This document shows, piece by piece, positions 19,967 to 30,641 of a stretch of 64,000 nt of DNA (the first letter of the stretch is position 1; every line of letters starts with the position of its first letter). A program made the translations under genes and the position numbers. The notes under the pieces are model-generated. The model saw only the letters and a list, made by a program, of their open reading frames with translations, was not told the DNA's origin and did not search any database. Origin of the DNA: Ochrobactrum sp. CGA5 (GTDB lineage: Bacteria > Pseudomonadota > Alphaproteobacteria > Rhizobiales > Rhizobiaceae); NCBI RefSeq assembly GCF_006345815.1, contig NZ_VCIG01000001.1, positions 420,802 to 484,801 on the forward strand, read 5' to 3'.

Positions 19967-21259
19967 TTATACGGCGATTTTCCTCGCATGCGCGCTGGTC
20001 GAAAGCGCATCCGACAGCCCGTCGAAACTCATCAGTCGGCCAACCGGTCCGACACCCGCAATGGTGGGCTTGCTATCAAGGAACAGGCGCCCAGCCAGAT
20101 CTGTCAGCCGTTCAGGCGTAATCAATGCAAGGCGGTCCATCAACTCGCTGTTCTCTACGGGGCGACCATAAAGAAGCAACTGGCGCGCGACCTGTCCCGC
20201 CCGGCTTGCAGCACTCTCCTGTGACATTAGCAGACTTGCACGATACTGCGCACGGGCACGGTCCACTTCTTCCAGACTGATGGATTCTGCCGCCTTGTGC
20301 AATTCATCGATTAGAACCGGAACCAGTTCGACCAGCTCGTCGCGGCCGGTCGCAGCGTGGATGCCGAACAAGCCGGTATCCGAGAAGCCCCAGTGGAAGG
20401 CATAGACAGAATAACAGAGACCACGTTTCTCGCGGACCTCTTGGAAGAGGCGGGAGGACATACCACCACCAAGCACCATGGAGAGAAGCTGTGAGGCATA
20501 GAAGTCGCGCACGTGGTAGGCGCGGCCCTCAAACCCAATCAGAACCTGTGCATCCATGAGTTCGCGATTTTCGCGGAAATCACCGCCAACATAGTGGGCT
20601 AGATCAAGTGTAGGGGCTGTATTGTGGGCGCGGAAACCGCCGAGGCGTTTCTCAACTTCCTTCACGAACGCATCGTGGTCGACGCCACCTGCGGCCGTGA
20701 CGACCATGCGGTCGGCACTATATTGTTCATCCATATACTGGCGTAGATCAGCGGACGTGAAAGACATCACCGTCTCAGGTTCGCCGAGAATAGCTCGCCC
20801 GATCGGCTGATGACGGTAGGCCGTTTCTGTGAAGCGGTCGAAAACAATATCGTCGGGCGTGTCGTGCGCCGCACCGATTTCTTGCATGATGACTTGCTTC
20901 TCGCGTTCCAGTTCTGCTTCGTCGAACTTGGACGCGGTCAGGATATCGGAGAGAATATCAATGGCCAGCGGCACGTCATTGCGCAAAACACGCGCATAAT
21001 AGGATGTGGTCTCGACGCTGGTGGCGGCATTGATCTCGCCGCCGACATTCTCGATATCCGAAGCAATTTGCCAGGCGGAACGGTTCTCGGTTCCCTTGAA
21101 TGCCATGTGCTCCAGCAGATGAGCAATGCCATGCCTGTCGGCAGCTTCGTTACGCGCACCGGCCTTGACCCAGATTCCAAGTGCCACGCTTTCCACGTGG
21201 GACATCGTATCGGTGGCTATCGTCAATCCATTGGAAAGACGCGTTACTTCAACACCCAT
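19967..21259 (-). CDS. M16 family zinc peptidase (processing-peptidase type)
   Basis: A 430-residue pitrilysin-family peptidase like the mitochondrial processing peptidase beta subunit. The inverted zinc motif appears as GIAHLLEHMAFKGTENRS (HxxEH, about residues 48-52), followed by the third ligand region ELEREKQVIMQEI. The C-terminal half shows GGGMSSRLFQEVREKRGLCY, the usual second M16 repeat. I start at 21259; earlier in-frame codons overlap thrC and look non-family. It is 53 bases behind thrC, a neighbour relation usual in rhizobia. Confidence 0.94.
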   Translation of the reverse strand: MGVEVTRLSNGLTIATDTMSHVESVALGIWVKAGARNEAADRHGIAHLLEHMAFKGTENRSAWQIASDIENVGGEINAATSVETTSYYARVLRNDVPLAIDILSDILTASKFDEAELEREKQVIMQEIGAAHDTPDDIVFDRFTETAYRHQPIGRAILGEPETVMSFTSADLRQYMDEQYSADRMVVTAAGGVDHDAFVKEVEKRLGGFRAHNTAPTLDLAHYVGGDFRENRELMDAQVLIGFEGRAYHVRDFYASQLLSMVLGGGMSSRLFQEVREKRGLCYSVYAFHWGFSDTGLFGIHAATGRDELVELVPVLIDELHKAAESISLEEVDRARAQYRASLLMSQESAASRAGQVARQLLLYGRPVENSELMDRLALITPERLTDLAGRLFLDSKPTIAGVGPVGRLMSFDGLSDALSTSAHARKIAV

Positions 21260-21312
21260 AAGCAAACAGCTCCCTGCATTCCCGCTCTGGTTCTCGTCTC
21301 GGAGCCGGTTTT

Positions 21313-22704
21313 TTAAGCTCTCGAATGGCGGCGAACGTATTCTTCCACGATTTTCAGGTCGTTGTGAAGAACTGTGAAGCTTTCTTTTCGTTGCATCAAG
21401 TCCGAAAGCCATGCTGGAAGCTGCGGCTCGACACCGCTTGCAGCCTTTACTGCATCGGGGAATTTGGCGGGATGTGCTGTTGCCAGAACAACCATTGGTG
21501 CAGCATCGGACACATTTTCGCGAGCGACCTTCACGCCGATTGCCGAATGCGGGTCGAGCAGATAGCCGTTAGCCTCTAACATGGATTTGATCGTTTCTGC
21601 GGTTTCGCCGACATCTGACCGGCCAGCGGAGAATTCGCCGCGGATAGCCGAAAGCGGCTCTGCAGAGATGGAGAAACCGCCTGACTGCTTCAGGCTTGCC
21701 ATCAGCCCGCGCAATGCTGCCGCATCGCGTCCATGTGCTTCGAACAGGAGCCGTTCGAAGTTCGATGAAATCTGGATATCCATCGACGGCGAAGTTGTCT
21801 GTGCAACGCCGCGCATTTCATAGGCGCCGGTTTCGAGCGTGCGTGAGAGAATGTCGTTATCGTTGGTGGCGATGATCAGTCGCTCGATTGGAACCCCCAT
21901 GCGCTTGGCCACATAGCCCGCGAAAATATCTCCGAAATTGCCCGTCGGTACGGTGAAAGAAACAGCGCGATCCGGCGCGCCGAGGCTTAGTGCCGCCGTA
22001 AAGTAGTAGACGATCTGCGGCATGATGCGTGCCCAGTTGATCGAATTCACACCCGAAAGCGACAATGCATCACGGAACTGAAGGTCGTTGAACATGCCTT
22101 TTACAAGGTTCTGGCAATCGTCGAAATTACCTTCGATCGACAGAGCATGAACGTTGGAGAAGCCGGACGATGTCATCTGACGCTGTTGCACCGGCGACAC
22201 ACGACCGTTCGGGAAGAGGATGAAAATATCAGTATTGTCGCGGCCACCGAAGGCCTCTATGGCTGCGCCACCTGTGTCGCCCGATGTGGCGCCGACGATG
22301 GTTGCGCGTTCACCGCGCTGCGCCAGCACATAATCCATCATGCGAGCGAGAAGCTGCATGGCTACATCCTTGAAGGCAAGCGTCGGACCATGGAACAGCT
22401 CAAGCACGAATTCATTGGCCCCGGTCTGGACCAGAGGGCAAATTGCGTCGTGGCGGAAAGTACCGTAGGCTTCGTGCACCATTCGACGGAAATCCGAATG
22501 CGGAATTTCGCCATCGACAAATGGGGTCAGCACCGTCAGCGCAATATCCACATAGGATTTTCCGCGCAGGGCGCGAATTTGTTCTGGTGAAAACTGAGGA
22601 TAATCCTGCGGCAGATAGAGACCGCCATCCCGGGCGAGGCCGGCGAGCAATGCATCGCTGAATCCCAGGACCGGCGCTTCCCCACGCGTGCTTACATATT
22701 TCAT
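21313..22704 (-). CDS. thrC: Threonine synthase
   Basis: Converts phosphohomoserine to threonine with pyridoxal phosphate. The 463-residue protein begins MKYVSTRGEAPVLGFSDALL, the usual N-terminus. The PLP lysine lies in FHGPTLAFKDVAMQLLARMM, and the phosphate-binding region in VGATSGDTGGAAIEAF. The VPTGNFGDIFAGY segment is also typical. An ATG at 22719 is an alternative start adding five residues. It heads a minus-strand run of thrC, M16 peptidase, GNAT and the EAL phosphodiesterase, with small gaps or overlaps. Confidence 0.96.
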   Translation of the reverse strand: MKYVSTRGEAPVLGFSDALLAGLARDGGLYLPQDYPQFSPEQIRALRGKSYVDIALTVLTPFVDGEIPHSDFRRMVHEAYGTFRHDAICPLVQTGANEFVLELFHGPTLAFKDVAMQLLARMMDYVLAQRGERATIVGATSGDTGGAAIEAFGGRDNTDIFILFPNGRVSPVQQRQMTSSGFSNVHALSIEGNFDDCQNLVKGMFNDLQFRDALSLSGVNSINWARIMPQIVYYFTAALSLGAPDRAVSFTVPTGNFGDIFAGYVAKRMGVPIERLIIATNDNDILSRTLETGAYEMRGVAQTTSPSMDIQISSNFERLLFEAHGRDAAALRGLMASLKQSGGFSISAEPLSAIRGEFSAGRSDVGETAETIKSMLEANGYLLDPHSAIGVKVARENVSDAAPMVVLATAHPAKFPDAVKAASGVEPQLPAWLSDLMQRKESFTVLHNDLKIVEEYVRRHSRA

Positions 22705-22901
22705 TTCTTGGGCCTTCATTTCAGATTGGCGCGGTTTTGAGCCGGATAATGCAATAGAGCCTCCCTAAAAAAGCCGCAAGGTTTTAAAGCATGGTGAGGT
22801 GTATGGGGTTGCTCTCAGGAGCAAAAAACAGGAAAACGTGATCGCGCTATACAAATGCGTGATTTAGAAGACAGGTCGATCAGTGCAGGGAAGCCCGGTT
22901 T

Positions 22902-23492
22902 ATGCAAACAGCACCACAGAATCGTTCATCGTTGTTTCCAGTCTTTGCAACGGTCTTGCTCGCAGCTCTCGCGGGTTGCACAACCAGCGGAACGAATAAG
23001 GCAGCCGATGGAGATCCAGGCTCGTCGCTGAGTACGCCCGCCGCCTCCGGCGATCAGCGCGTCAAGGAATCCGAGCTGCGTGCTTTCTGTCCTTCGGTTT
23101 CATTGCGTGATGGGACGGCCTTCTTCAATACATACGAGAAAGGCGGCGATAAGGATCCGGCGCGCGTGATCTATCAGGCGGCTCTGACCGATACGACCCG
23201 CGCCTGCCAGTATGGGGCGGGTACCATGACGATTGATGTTGCGGCTGCCGGTAAGGTTGTTCCTGGTCCCAAGTACAAGAACGGCACCATCACCATGCCG
23301 ATCCGTGTCGCTGTTCGTCAAGGCGATCAGGTCATCTATTCCAAGCTGCATAAGCAGGCGGTTACGATAGCCAACGCGGACACCGCCACCCAGTTCGTCT
23401 TCAATGACAAGGCGATTACCGTGCCGATGACGGACAAGCGTAATATCCAGATTTTCGTGGGCTTTGACGAGGGGCCTTACAATACGAAATAA
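22902..23492 (+). CDS. Putative outer-membrane or periplasmic lipoprotein
   Basis: A 196-residue protein with a lipoprotein signal peptide whose lipobox LAGC places the lipidated cysteine near residue 26. A Ser/Ala/Gly-rich linker follows, then a folded domain with two cysteines (ELRAFCPSVSLRDG and TTRACQYGAGTMTIDVAAAG) and a beta-rich C-terminus ending FVGFDEGPYNTK. It resembles uncharacterised rhizobial lipoproteins; I do not recognise a function. It stands alone, divergent from thrC, and is followed by a long terminator-like palindrome. Confidence 0.82.
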   Translation: MQTAPQNRSSLFPVFATVLLAALAGCTTSGTNKAADGDPGSSLSTPAASGDQRVKESELRAFCPSVSLRDGTAFFNTYEKGGDKDPARVIYQAALTDTTRACQYGAGTMTIDVAAAGKVVPGPKYKNGTITMPIRVAVRQGDQVIYSKLHKQAVTIANADTATQFVFNDKAITVPMTDKRNIQIFVGFDEGPYNTK

Positions 23493-23829
23493 TTCACTGT
23501 TCAATAGGTTTTTGCCGGTGAATCAATACACTCAGATGATGCGCTGAAATATATTCAGCGCATCATTTGCTTTGGCATTTGCGAAGTATTTTAGGCGTGT
23601 CGTAATTATATAGAATATTTGTTTTAGCGCTCTGTAAATTGTATTTTGTCGAATTGCGCGTTTTGCTTTAATCGGGAGTTAATGAAAATTTCAGATGTAA
23701 TCATATAGGCGTTTATTTGTGCTATAATTTTCTGATATCAGTGTTTTATCGTATCGTAATATGACAATTAATAGTTGGTGCGATAAATCCCTGAACATAC
23801 TGTGAGATATATTTAGGGGCAAGGATCGT
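23493..23829. other. AT-rich intergenic region with terminator
   Basis: About 340 bases between the lipoprotein and the CSS-EAL gene. Its left part holds the palindrome at 23536-23566; the right part is markedly AT-rich and presumably carries the promoter of the EAL gene. Short open frames here do not look coding. Confidence 0.5.
23536..23566 (+). terminator. Perfect 13-bp stem palindrome after the lipoprotein gene
   Basis: ATGATGCGCTGAA, loop ATATA, TTCAGCGCATCAT, 44 bases after the stop codon, followed by a T-rich stretch. It is best read as an intrinsic terminator. Confidence 0.65.
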
Positions 23830-25446
23830 ATGCGATTTGATCGCAGCAAATTTCTAAAGCCTGTTCCACTCATTCTGCTTTTTTTGCTGTTTCTTGGGGC
23901 AGCTTTCGGGCAGTGGATAGGTAATAGATTTCGAATTGTCGACGAAGAACGGCACATGAATATATACATGGCCGCATTGATTACCCATGCCAATCGTCTG
24001 GCGACCTCAGCTCAGGAAACCATCGAAGCAGCTAACCGTTCACCCTATGGCATGTGTTCTCCGGAAGAGATGACCTATCTGCGCAAGCTGGTTTTCTCTG
24101 GATATCACATTAAGGACATTGGTCGGTTTCGCGGAGGCCGACTGATTTGTTCGACCCTCCTGAGCGATATTCCTCAGCAGCCAATCCGATCACCCGCCGA
24201 CATTCAGTTGAGCGACGGCACTTACGTATATGGTGACCGATCCCTGATTACGCCGGGGAGTCATGGTGCTGTGATTGGAAAAGATGCGGCAAATGTTGTT
24301 TTAAGTTCGGTCGCGTTCGATCTGCTCCACACGCCGCAATACGACTTTGCTGTTTATATGCGCGATGCGGATCAGAAACGTTTCGCACGCCTTTACGGTT
24401 ATCCTTCAGGAAGTGTGCCCGCCCCGGATTTCACTATGTCTGGGCGGAGATACGATGTGGCGGACAATGCCATCAAGGAATATCGTTGCGACGATAATAC
24501 GGCTATATGCATCGCTCTTGGGGCGCGGCTGGACCATTCCAGTAAGTCCGCCCGATGGAGATCCTTCGTCTCAACGGGGCTTGGCCTCCTGGCTGGCGCA
24601 GCCATTGGTTTGGGCTGGCTCGGCTATCGCAATCGTGAACGTCCCTTGGCTTCCATGCTCAACAAAGCGCTGAACGCCCGACAGCTTGATGTGGTTTATC
24701 AGCCAGTGGTCAATGTGGCGGATGCCAATGTGACCGGTTTTGAGGCTTTGTTGCGCTGGCAGCTTCACACCGGTGACCTGATCCCGCCTGACGTTTTTAT
24801 TGCGGAAGCAGAAAGTAAAGGCATGGCCGATCGGGTAACGGCCTATGTCGTAGATCAGGTTATTGATGAGATGGGAGATTTGTTGCGCAGCAACCGGAAT
24901 ATCCAGATCAACATCAATATCACAGCAAGCGATGTCCAGGCGCCAGCATTTCAGAAAAGCATCGGGAGGAAATTTGCTGCTGCAGGCATTGAACCCCGTC
25001 AGATTGGACTTGAGCTGACCGAACGTACAGCAGTGGATTTCTCAAAAGCTTCGGAGGGGATCAGGCAGCTTCGAGAACAGGGACACAAGCTCTACATTGA
25101 TGATTTCGGAACGGGCTATTCAAGTCTTTCCTATCTTGGCGAGCTGCAGATTGATGCGATTAAAATCGACAAGGCTTTCACGCGCACTGTCTGTACTGAA
25201 GGTGATACGGTTTCCATTGTGCCACAGATCATCTCGATGGCTCGCCAGCATAATCTTGGCATTGTGGTTGAGGGCATAGAGACCGAAGCACAGGCTAATT
25301 ATTTCCGCAAGATGAAGATGCCGATGACTGCGCAGGGCTGGTTCTACGGCAAACCTCTGTCAGCAAACGAAGCGGTGGCGCTGCTAACGAACCGTTCGTC
25401 CCAAACAAGACAAACGCGCAAAAAAAAGGTCTCGGAAAAAGTCTGA
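23830..25446 (+). CDS. c-di-GMP phosphodiesterase with CSS-motif sensor and EAL domain
   Basis: A 538-residue inner-membrane protein. An N-terminal helix (about 10-32) and a second helix (about 245-265) bracket a periplasmic CSS-motif domain, with cysteines in PYGMCSPEEM and GRLICSTLL. The EAL domain (about 285-525) keeps its catalytic set: FEALLRW, ININITASD, ELTERTAV, YIDDFGTGYSS, IKIDKAF and VEGIETE. In characterised enterobacterial relatives the periplasmic thiols control activity through disulphide state; by analogy this enzyme may sense envelope redox. It is monocistronic as far as can be seen. There is no GGDEF domain. Confidence 0.93.
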   Translation: MRFDRSKFLKPVPLILLFLLFLGAAFGQWIGNRFRIVDEERHMNIYMAALITHANRLATSAQETIEAANRSPYGMCSPEEMTYLRKLVFSGYHIKDIGRFRGGRLICSTLLSDIPQQPIRSPADIQLSDGTYVYGDRSLITPGSHGAVIGKDAANVVLSSVAFDLLHTPQYDFAVYMRDADQKRFARLYGYPSGSVPAPDFTMSGRRYDVADNAIKEYRCDDNTAICIALGARLDHSSKSARWRSFVSTGLGLLAGAAIGLGWLGYRNRERPLASMLNKALNARQLDVVYQPVVNVADANVTGFEALLRWQLHTGDLIPPDVFIAEAESKGMADRVTAYVVDQVIDEMGDLLRSNRNIQININITASDVQAPAFQKSIGRKFAAAGIEPRQIGLELTERTAVDFSKASEGIRQLREQGHKLYIDDFGTGYSSLSYLGELQIDAIKIDKAFTRTVCTEGDTVSIVPQIISMARQHNLGIVVEGIETEAQANYFRKMKMPMTAQGWFYGKPLSANEAVALLTNRSSQTRQTRKKKVSEKV

Positions 25447-25547
25447 TTGTTCCAATGCTTGTGGATAAATGCAGATCGATAAAATTCGAATTAAATGCGA
25501 CCGCTCGTATGAAATGAATAGCAACAGGTTTGGGCTAGTGTGTTCTC

Positions 25548-25733
25548 ATGAAACAGAAATATGAACGCATTCTTGAACCGACGGAAACTTGGGCGATATT
25601 TGATACGTCCACTGGTGAACCCGTCATCATGGGAACCCGTATGCTGATCGGCCTCTCTGAGAGCGAAGCCGAAGAGCTTCTGGCTATTCTCAATGCTCCC
25701 CCCAAGGGGCGCAACAAACAATCCGCCGCCTGA
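25548..25733 (+). CDS. Small hypothetical protein, 61 residues
   Basis: A short soluble protein with MKQKYERILEPTETWAIFD at the start, an acidic helix SESEAEELLAILNAP in the middle and a basic tail. It has no signal peptide or membrane helix. Sequence composition looks protein-like, it sits in a real gap between two genes, and no antisense gene explains the frame. A weak AGGT-containing site lies about 17 bases upstream. I do not recognise a family. Confidence 0.55.
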   Translation: MKQKYERILEPTETWAIFDTSTGEPVIMGTRMLIGLSESEAEELLAILNAPPKGRNKQSAA

Positions 25734-25760
25734 CAAACGCCAGGCGTCGGAGTATCTCAA

Positions 25761-26447
25761 TCAGGCATCAGTCCAGATGGACAGGGCTTCGATAACGCCG
25801 GGCAAATCCCTGTGGCGATGGATGACAGTTTCCGCACCTGCATCTGTCAGCTTGTCGGCGTGGCCAGGATATGTGTGAGCACCGCCTGTAAAGCCGATCA
25901 CGCGCATGCCAGCGGCGCGCGCGCCCTGAATGCCATGCCCGGAATCTTCAATAACAATGACATCTTTCGGCTCGACCCCGAATTGCTTGGCCGCATACAG
26001 GAAGACGTCTGGAGCAGGCTTGGTCTTTTGGGTGCCAACTTCTTTCGCTGAGAAGATATTCGGCAGGAATAATTCGTAAAGACCGACGCGCTTCAGCATG
26101 CTTTCCAACCGATGGCTGGTCGAGTTGGAGCAGATGCATTTCGGCAGGTTCAGCGCCGACACCACTTCCACAATATCCTCGACGGCTTGAACTTCGTTCT
26201 TGAGCTTATCGTCCAGAATTTTTTCGGACCTATCGAGCAGCGATGCCGAAAGTGGAATCCCTGCTTCGCGCTCTACGGTGAGAAGGATATCCTGCCACGT
26301 CAGGCCAGCGAAGCGCTCAGCCATTTCATCTGCCGCAATCTGATAGCCGGCTTCGGTGAGGAGGGCGGATTCGACTTCCGCTGCGATAATTTCGGAATCC
26401 ACCAAAACACCATCGCAATCGAAAATAATGAGGGACGGGGCCGCCAT
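25761..26447 (-). CDS. HAD-superfamily phosphatase, beta-phosphoglucomutase/GPH-like
   Basis: A 228-residue haloacid-dehalogenase hydrolase. Motif I is IIFDCDGVLVDSE with the nucleophile and acid Asp pair at residues about 9 and 11; motif II is the Ser/Thr in CICSNSTSHR; motif III Lys is in GTQKTKPAPDVFLYA; motif IV is VIVIEDSGHGIQGARAAGM. A helical cap domain lies between motifs I and II. This layout fits small-sugar-phosphate phosphatases or phosphoglucomutases; the substrate cannot be told. It converges on the 61-residue gene. Confidence 0.9.
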   Translation of the reverse strand: MAAPSLIIFDCDGVLVDSEIIAAEVESALLTEAGYQIAADEMAERFAGLTWQDILLTVEREAGIPLSASLLDRSEKILDDKLKNEVQAVEDIVEVVSALNLPKCICSNSTSHRLESMLKRVGLYELFLPNIFSAKEVGTQKTKPAPDVFLYAAKQFGVEPKDVIVIEDSGHGIQGARAAGMRVIGFTGGAHTYPGHADKLTDAGAETVIHRHRDLPGVIEALSIWTDA

Positions 26448-26644
26448 GATAATAGCCTTTTGTTGGGATGAGTGAGCACCGGCAGCAGCCGGAAACGCGA
26501 TGGTTGAGCTACACCTTTATGGCCAAGCCGTCAAATTGGAGCATTTCCATCAACAGTGTGCGGCGGATAATGCGACGGGACAAAAAGCTGGAGTATTTTC
26601 AAGAGTGCTGCCTTAACTGATGGCCGTTCCGGTGTTGTCTGAAT

Positions 26645-28435
26645 TCAGACCTCACCGGAAACCTCGCGTCGCCGCCGGTCCAGTTCTTCACTGTAGCGGC
26701 GCAAGGTGTGAGCTTCACTAAGGAGGCCGAGGACTTTACGCTCCTGTGCGTTGTTCAGCACAGCCAAGGCTTCACTTTCTGCCCGGTCGAAACGGGCGAC
26801 AGCTTCTTTGGCGTTCATCTGCGGCAACAGAAACTCATCTTTGTATTTGAGAAGCGCGCTGATGCTGTGTTCTCCATCGGATGGGTCGAAGCTGTCGGCA
26901 TAGACCTCCGGAACCGGGATCATACCAACGTAGCGCCCATCAGCATCCACCGCGATCACGCGCTGGGTCGAGCCGAGTGGGAAATCGTGCCGGAATGTTT
27001 CGATGTCGGTGTCGATCAGCACGGTTCGCACATCGTGACGCATCATCCGGTTCACGGTCAGATCGCGGATCCAACCAATGTCGTGCGCGGACCGGATGGC
27101 CTCACCGCGCAGATGGAAGCGCCAAGTTGCGAAGGAGTAACCGAAGGTTTTCCGCACCATCAGAGAGGACGAGACGACCGCTCCGAGGACCAGCATCGAG
27201 ATTGGAAAATCGCCAGTCATTTCCAGCGCAAGAAAAGTCATTGTCATCGGGCCTCCGACGACCGCGACGGCAAGAGAGCTCATGCCGATAACGGCATAAA
27301 CCTCAGGCGCGAGCGCCAGACCGGCAGGCAGAACAGCTCCTGCCACGGCTGCAAACAGCTTGCCCGTCAGTGCGCCGAGAAAAAGCGATGCGAAAAACAG
27401 ACCGCCGCGAAAACCTGCCCCAATGGAGACGGCAGAGGCGAGCGACTTGCTGAGGATCAGGAGCAGGAGTGCCGGAATAGTGATATTTGCATTGAGATCG
27501 AGATGCAGTGCCCCATGACCTGACGCTAGAACCTGAGGCGAAATGAAAGCGATCATTCCAACGACCGCACCACCGATTGCTGGTGCCAAAACATTGGGCA
27601 CCACGCTGCGTCGGGCGACCTTTTCAACAAAGGTGACACCGCGCATGATAAGGATCGCAATACCGGCGGAGAAGAATCCCAGAACGAGCGCCGGCACGTA
27701 GTCGCGCGGCGTAATGTCATTTATCTGACCGATATCAATGATGAAAGGCGCTCCACCGATTGCCTGCGTTACCAGTGCGCCGACGATGGCCGCAACGACG
27801 ACGGGCGCCAGCGTGGCAATTGAATAGACGCCAATGATCAGTTCAAATGCATAGAACGCACCAGTCAAAGGGGCATTGAAGGCGCTGGCTATGGCTGCCG
27901 CAGCGCCGCAGCCGACCAAGGTTCGCAAATCTGCCCGGCGGAGCTTGAGCGCTCGACCAATACGGGATGCAAAGCCGCTTGCAAGCTGCGTATAAGCAGC
28001 TTCAAGTCCGACCGATGCGCCGAACCCGTTGGAAATCAGGTTCTGCCCGACGAGAATAAAGCTGTCCGTGAGCGAGAGACGCCCACCATGAAGTGCATTT
28101 GCTTCGATAGGGTCGACGATTGGGCGTTTGCGCCAGCGCGCGAGCACCCATATCACTATGCCCATCAAGACGCCGCCCGCAAGCGGTGCAATATAAGCGC
28201 TCGGTTGCAGTGATGCTGCCGAGCTCAGTTTTTCGCCGGGCTGAAGAGCAAAGATTGCCTGATGCATCCATTGGGAAATGCCGCCAATTGCAGCAACCAT
28301 CAATCCCGAAATGATGCCGATGACTGTACCGGCAATAACAAGTCCTATTTCGCTGCCGCGGACCAGCGCACGCATGCGAAAGGGTACAAAAAGCACCCGC
28401 AAATACCGGTTATGTCGCAGTTCAGCGATATTCAT
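26645..28435 (-). CDS. ClC-family chloride channel or antiporter with CBS domain
   Basis: A polytopic ClC protein of about 596 residues. The selectivity-filter loop is GFGASVGLEAAYTQ, with Glu145 in the place of the gating glutamate, and the second filter loop is GAGFRGGLFFASLFLG. Around ten or more hydrophobic helices span residues 28-430. The cytoplasmic C-terminal part has a CBS-type region (RMMRHDVRTVLIDTD to VDADGRYVGMIPV). The retained gating Glu is compatible with Cl-/H+ exchange, but the family includes both channels and exchangers. It is divergent from ccrM. Confidence 0.92.
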   Translation of the reverse strand: MNIAELRHNRYLRVLFVPFRMRALVRGSEIGLVIAGTVIGIISGLMVAAIGGISQWMHQAIFALQPGEKLSSAASLQPSAYIAPLAGGVLMGIVIWVLARWRKRPIVDPIEANALHGGRLSLTDSFILVGQNLISNGFGASVGLEAAYTQLASGFASRIGRALKLRRADLRTLVGCGAAAAIASAFNAPLTGAFYAFELIIGVYSIATLAPVVVAAIVGALVTQAIGGAPFIIDIGQINDITPRDYVPALVLGFFSAGIAILIMRGVTFVEKVARRSVVPNVLAPAIGGAVVGMIAFISPQVLASGHGALHLDLNANITIPALLLLILSKSLASAVSIGAGFRGGLFFASLFLGALTGKLFAAVAGAVLPAGLALAPEVYAVIGMSSLAVAVVGGPMTMTFLALEMTGDFPISMLVLGAVVSSSLMVRKTFGYSFATWRFHLRGEAIRSAHDIGWIRDLTVNRMMRHDVRTVLIDTDIETFRHDFPLGSTQRVIAVDADGRYVGMIPVPEVYADSFDPSDGEHSISALLKYKDEFLLPQMNAKEAVARFDRAESEALAVLNNAQERKVLGLLSEAHTLRRYSEELDRRRREVSGEV

Positions 28436-29892
<1,457 letters not shown>

Positions 29893-29894
29893 AG

Positions 29895-29935
29895 TGCATC
29901 CCGAAAAGTGTGAATCGGTTTTCGGGACAAAGACT
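29895..29935. repeat. Dispersed palindromic repeat, copy B
   Basis: TGCATCCCGAAAAGTGTGAA followed by TCGGTTTTCGGGACAAAGAC, directly after the ccrM stop. CCCGAAAA pairs with TTTTCGGG. It matches the copies at 14034 and 45449 in order and spacing. Confidence 0.65.
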
Positions 29936-29983
29936 TGCGTAGATGATTAGTTATCGGACGGCCTCCAGGATAGTCTGATAGTG

Positions 29984-30013
29984 AGGCGCTCGAAGCACTG
30001 GCTTCGGGCGCCT
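29984..30013. terminator. Bidirectional terminator between ccrM and a HAD gene
   Basis: AGGCGC-T-CGAAGC, 4-base loop, GCTTCG-G-GCGCCT forms a long stem in the gap between two convergent genes, so it can serve both. Confidence 0.7.
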
Positions 30014-30026
30014 TCGCTATTTTGGC

Positions 30027-30641
30027 TTAGAACGTGAGCCCCAGAGCTTTCAAGTCGGCGCTCAACTTACCCGCATCCGTAAAATGCACAGCCTGCCAGC
30101 CAGCTTGTCTGGCTCCATCCACATTGTGCATCGTGTCATCGATGAAAAGCGTTGCTGCGGGATCGAGGTCGAAAGATGCAACGTGATGATCGTAGATCTC
30201 TTGGTCAGGCTTCAGCATGCGAACGTCACCCGATACGGTGACACCGCGGCTTTCGGTCAGGAATGGAAACCGGACCTGTGCTTCGCGGAAAGTGTCTGAA
30301 GCGAAATTCGTCAGCATGGTGACGTCGTTACCATGGCCGATCAGGCCGCGTAGAATCTCGACGCTGTCCTCGTACGCATGAGGCACCATGCGGTTCCAGT
30401 TTTGCCGGAAAGCAAGGATATGGTCGCGTTTCTCAGGATATGTATCGATCAGGAGGGCTTCAGCTTCCTGCCAGGTTCTGCCGCGATCCTGCTCGATGTT
30501 CCATGCGCTGGTACAGATGTTTTCCAGAAACCAACGCCGCTCCGAAACATCGGGTATGACATCCAAATAGGCGAGCTCAGGGTCATAATGAATCAGAACG
30601 CGGCCAATATCGAAGACGATATGCTTGACGGGGCTGGTCAA
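30027..30641 (-). CDS. HAD-superfamily hydrolase (YihX-like)
   Basis: A 204-residue phosphatase of the HAD IA group. Motif I is HIVFDIGRVLIHYDPE, which has Gly instead of the usual second Asp side; motif II is VTMLTNFASDTF; motif III Lys is in MLKPDQEIYDHH; motif IV is LFIDDTMHNVDGARQAGW. Relatives such as YihX dephosphorylate glucose-1-phosphate, but the substrate here is unknown. I place the start at a TTG (30641) that overlaps the mutY stop in a TTGA arrangement and has a GGGAGGAG site 6 bases upstream; an ATG-free extension to 30749 overlaps mutY. Confidence 0.87.
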   Translation of the reverse strand: MTSPVKHIVFDIGRVLIHYDPELAYLDVIPDVSERRWFLENICTSAWNIEQDRGRTWQEAEALLIDTYPEKRDHILAFRQNWNRMVPHAYEDSVEILRGLIGHGNDVTMLTNFASDTFREAQVRFPFLTESRGVTVSGDVRMLKPDQEIYDHHVASFDLDPAATLFIDDTMHNVDGARQAGWQAVHFTDAGKLSADLKALGLTF

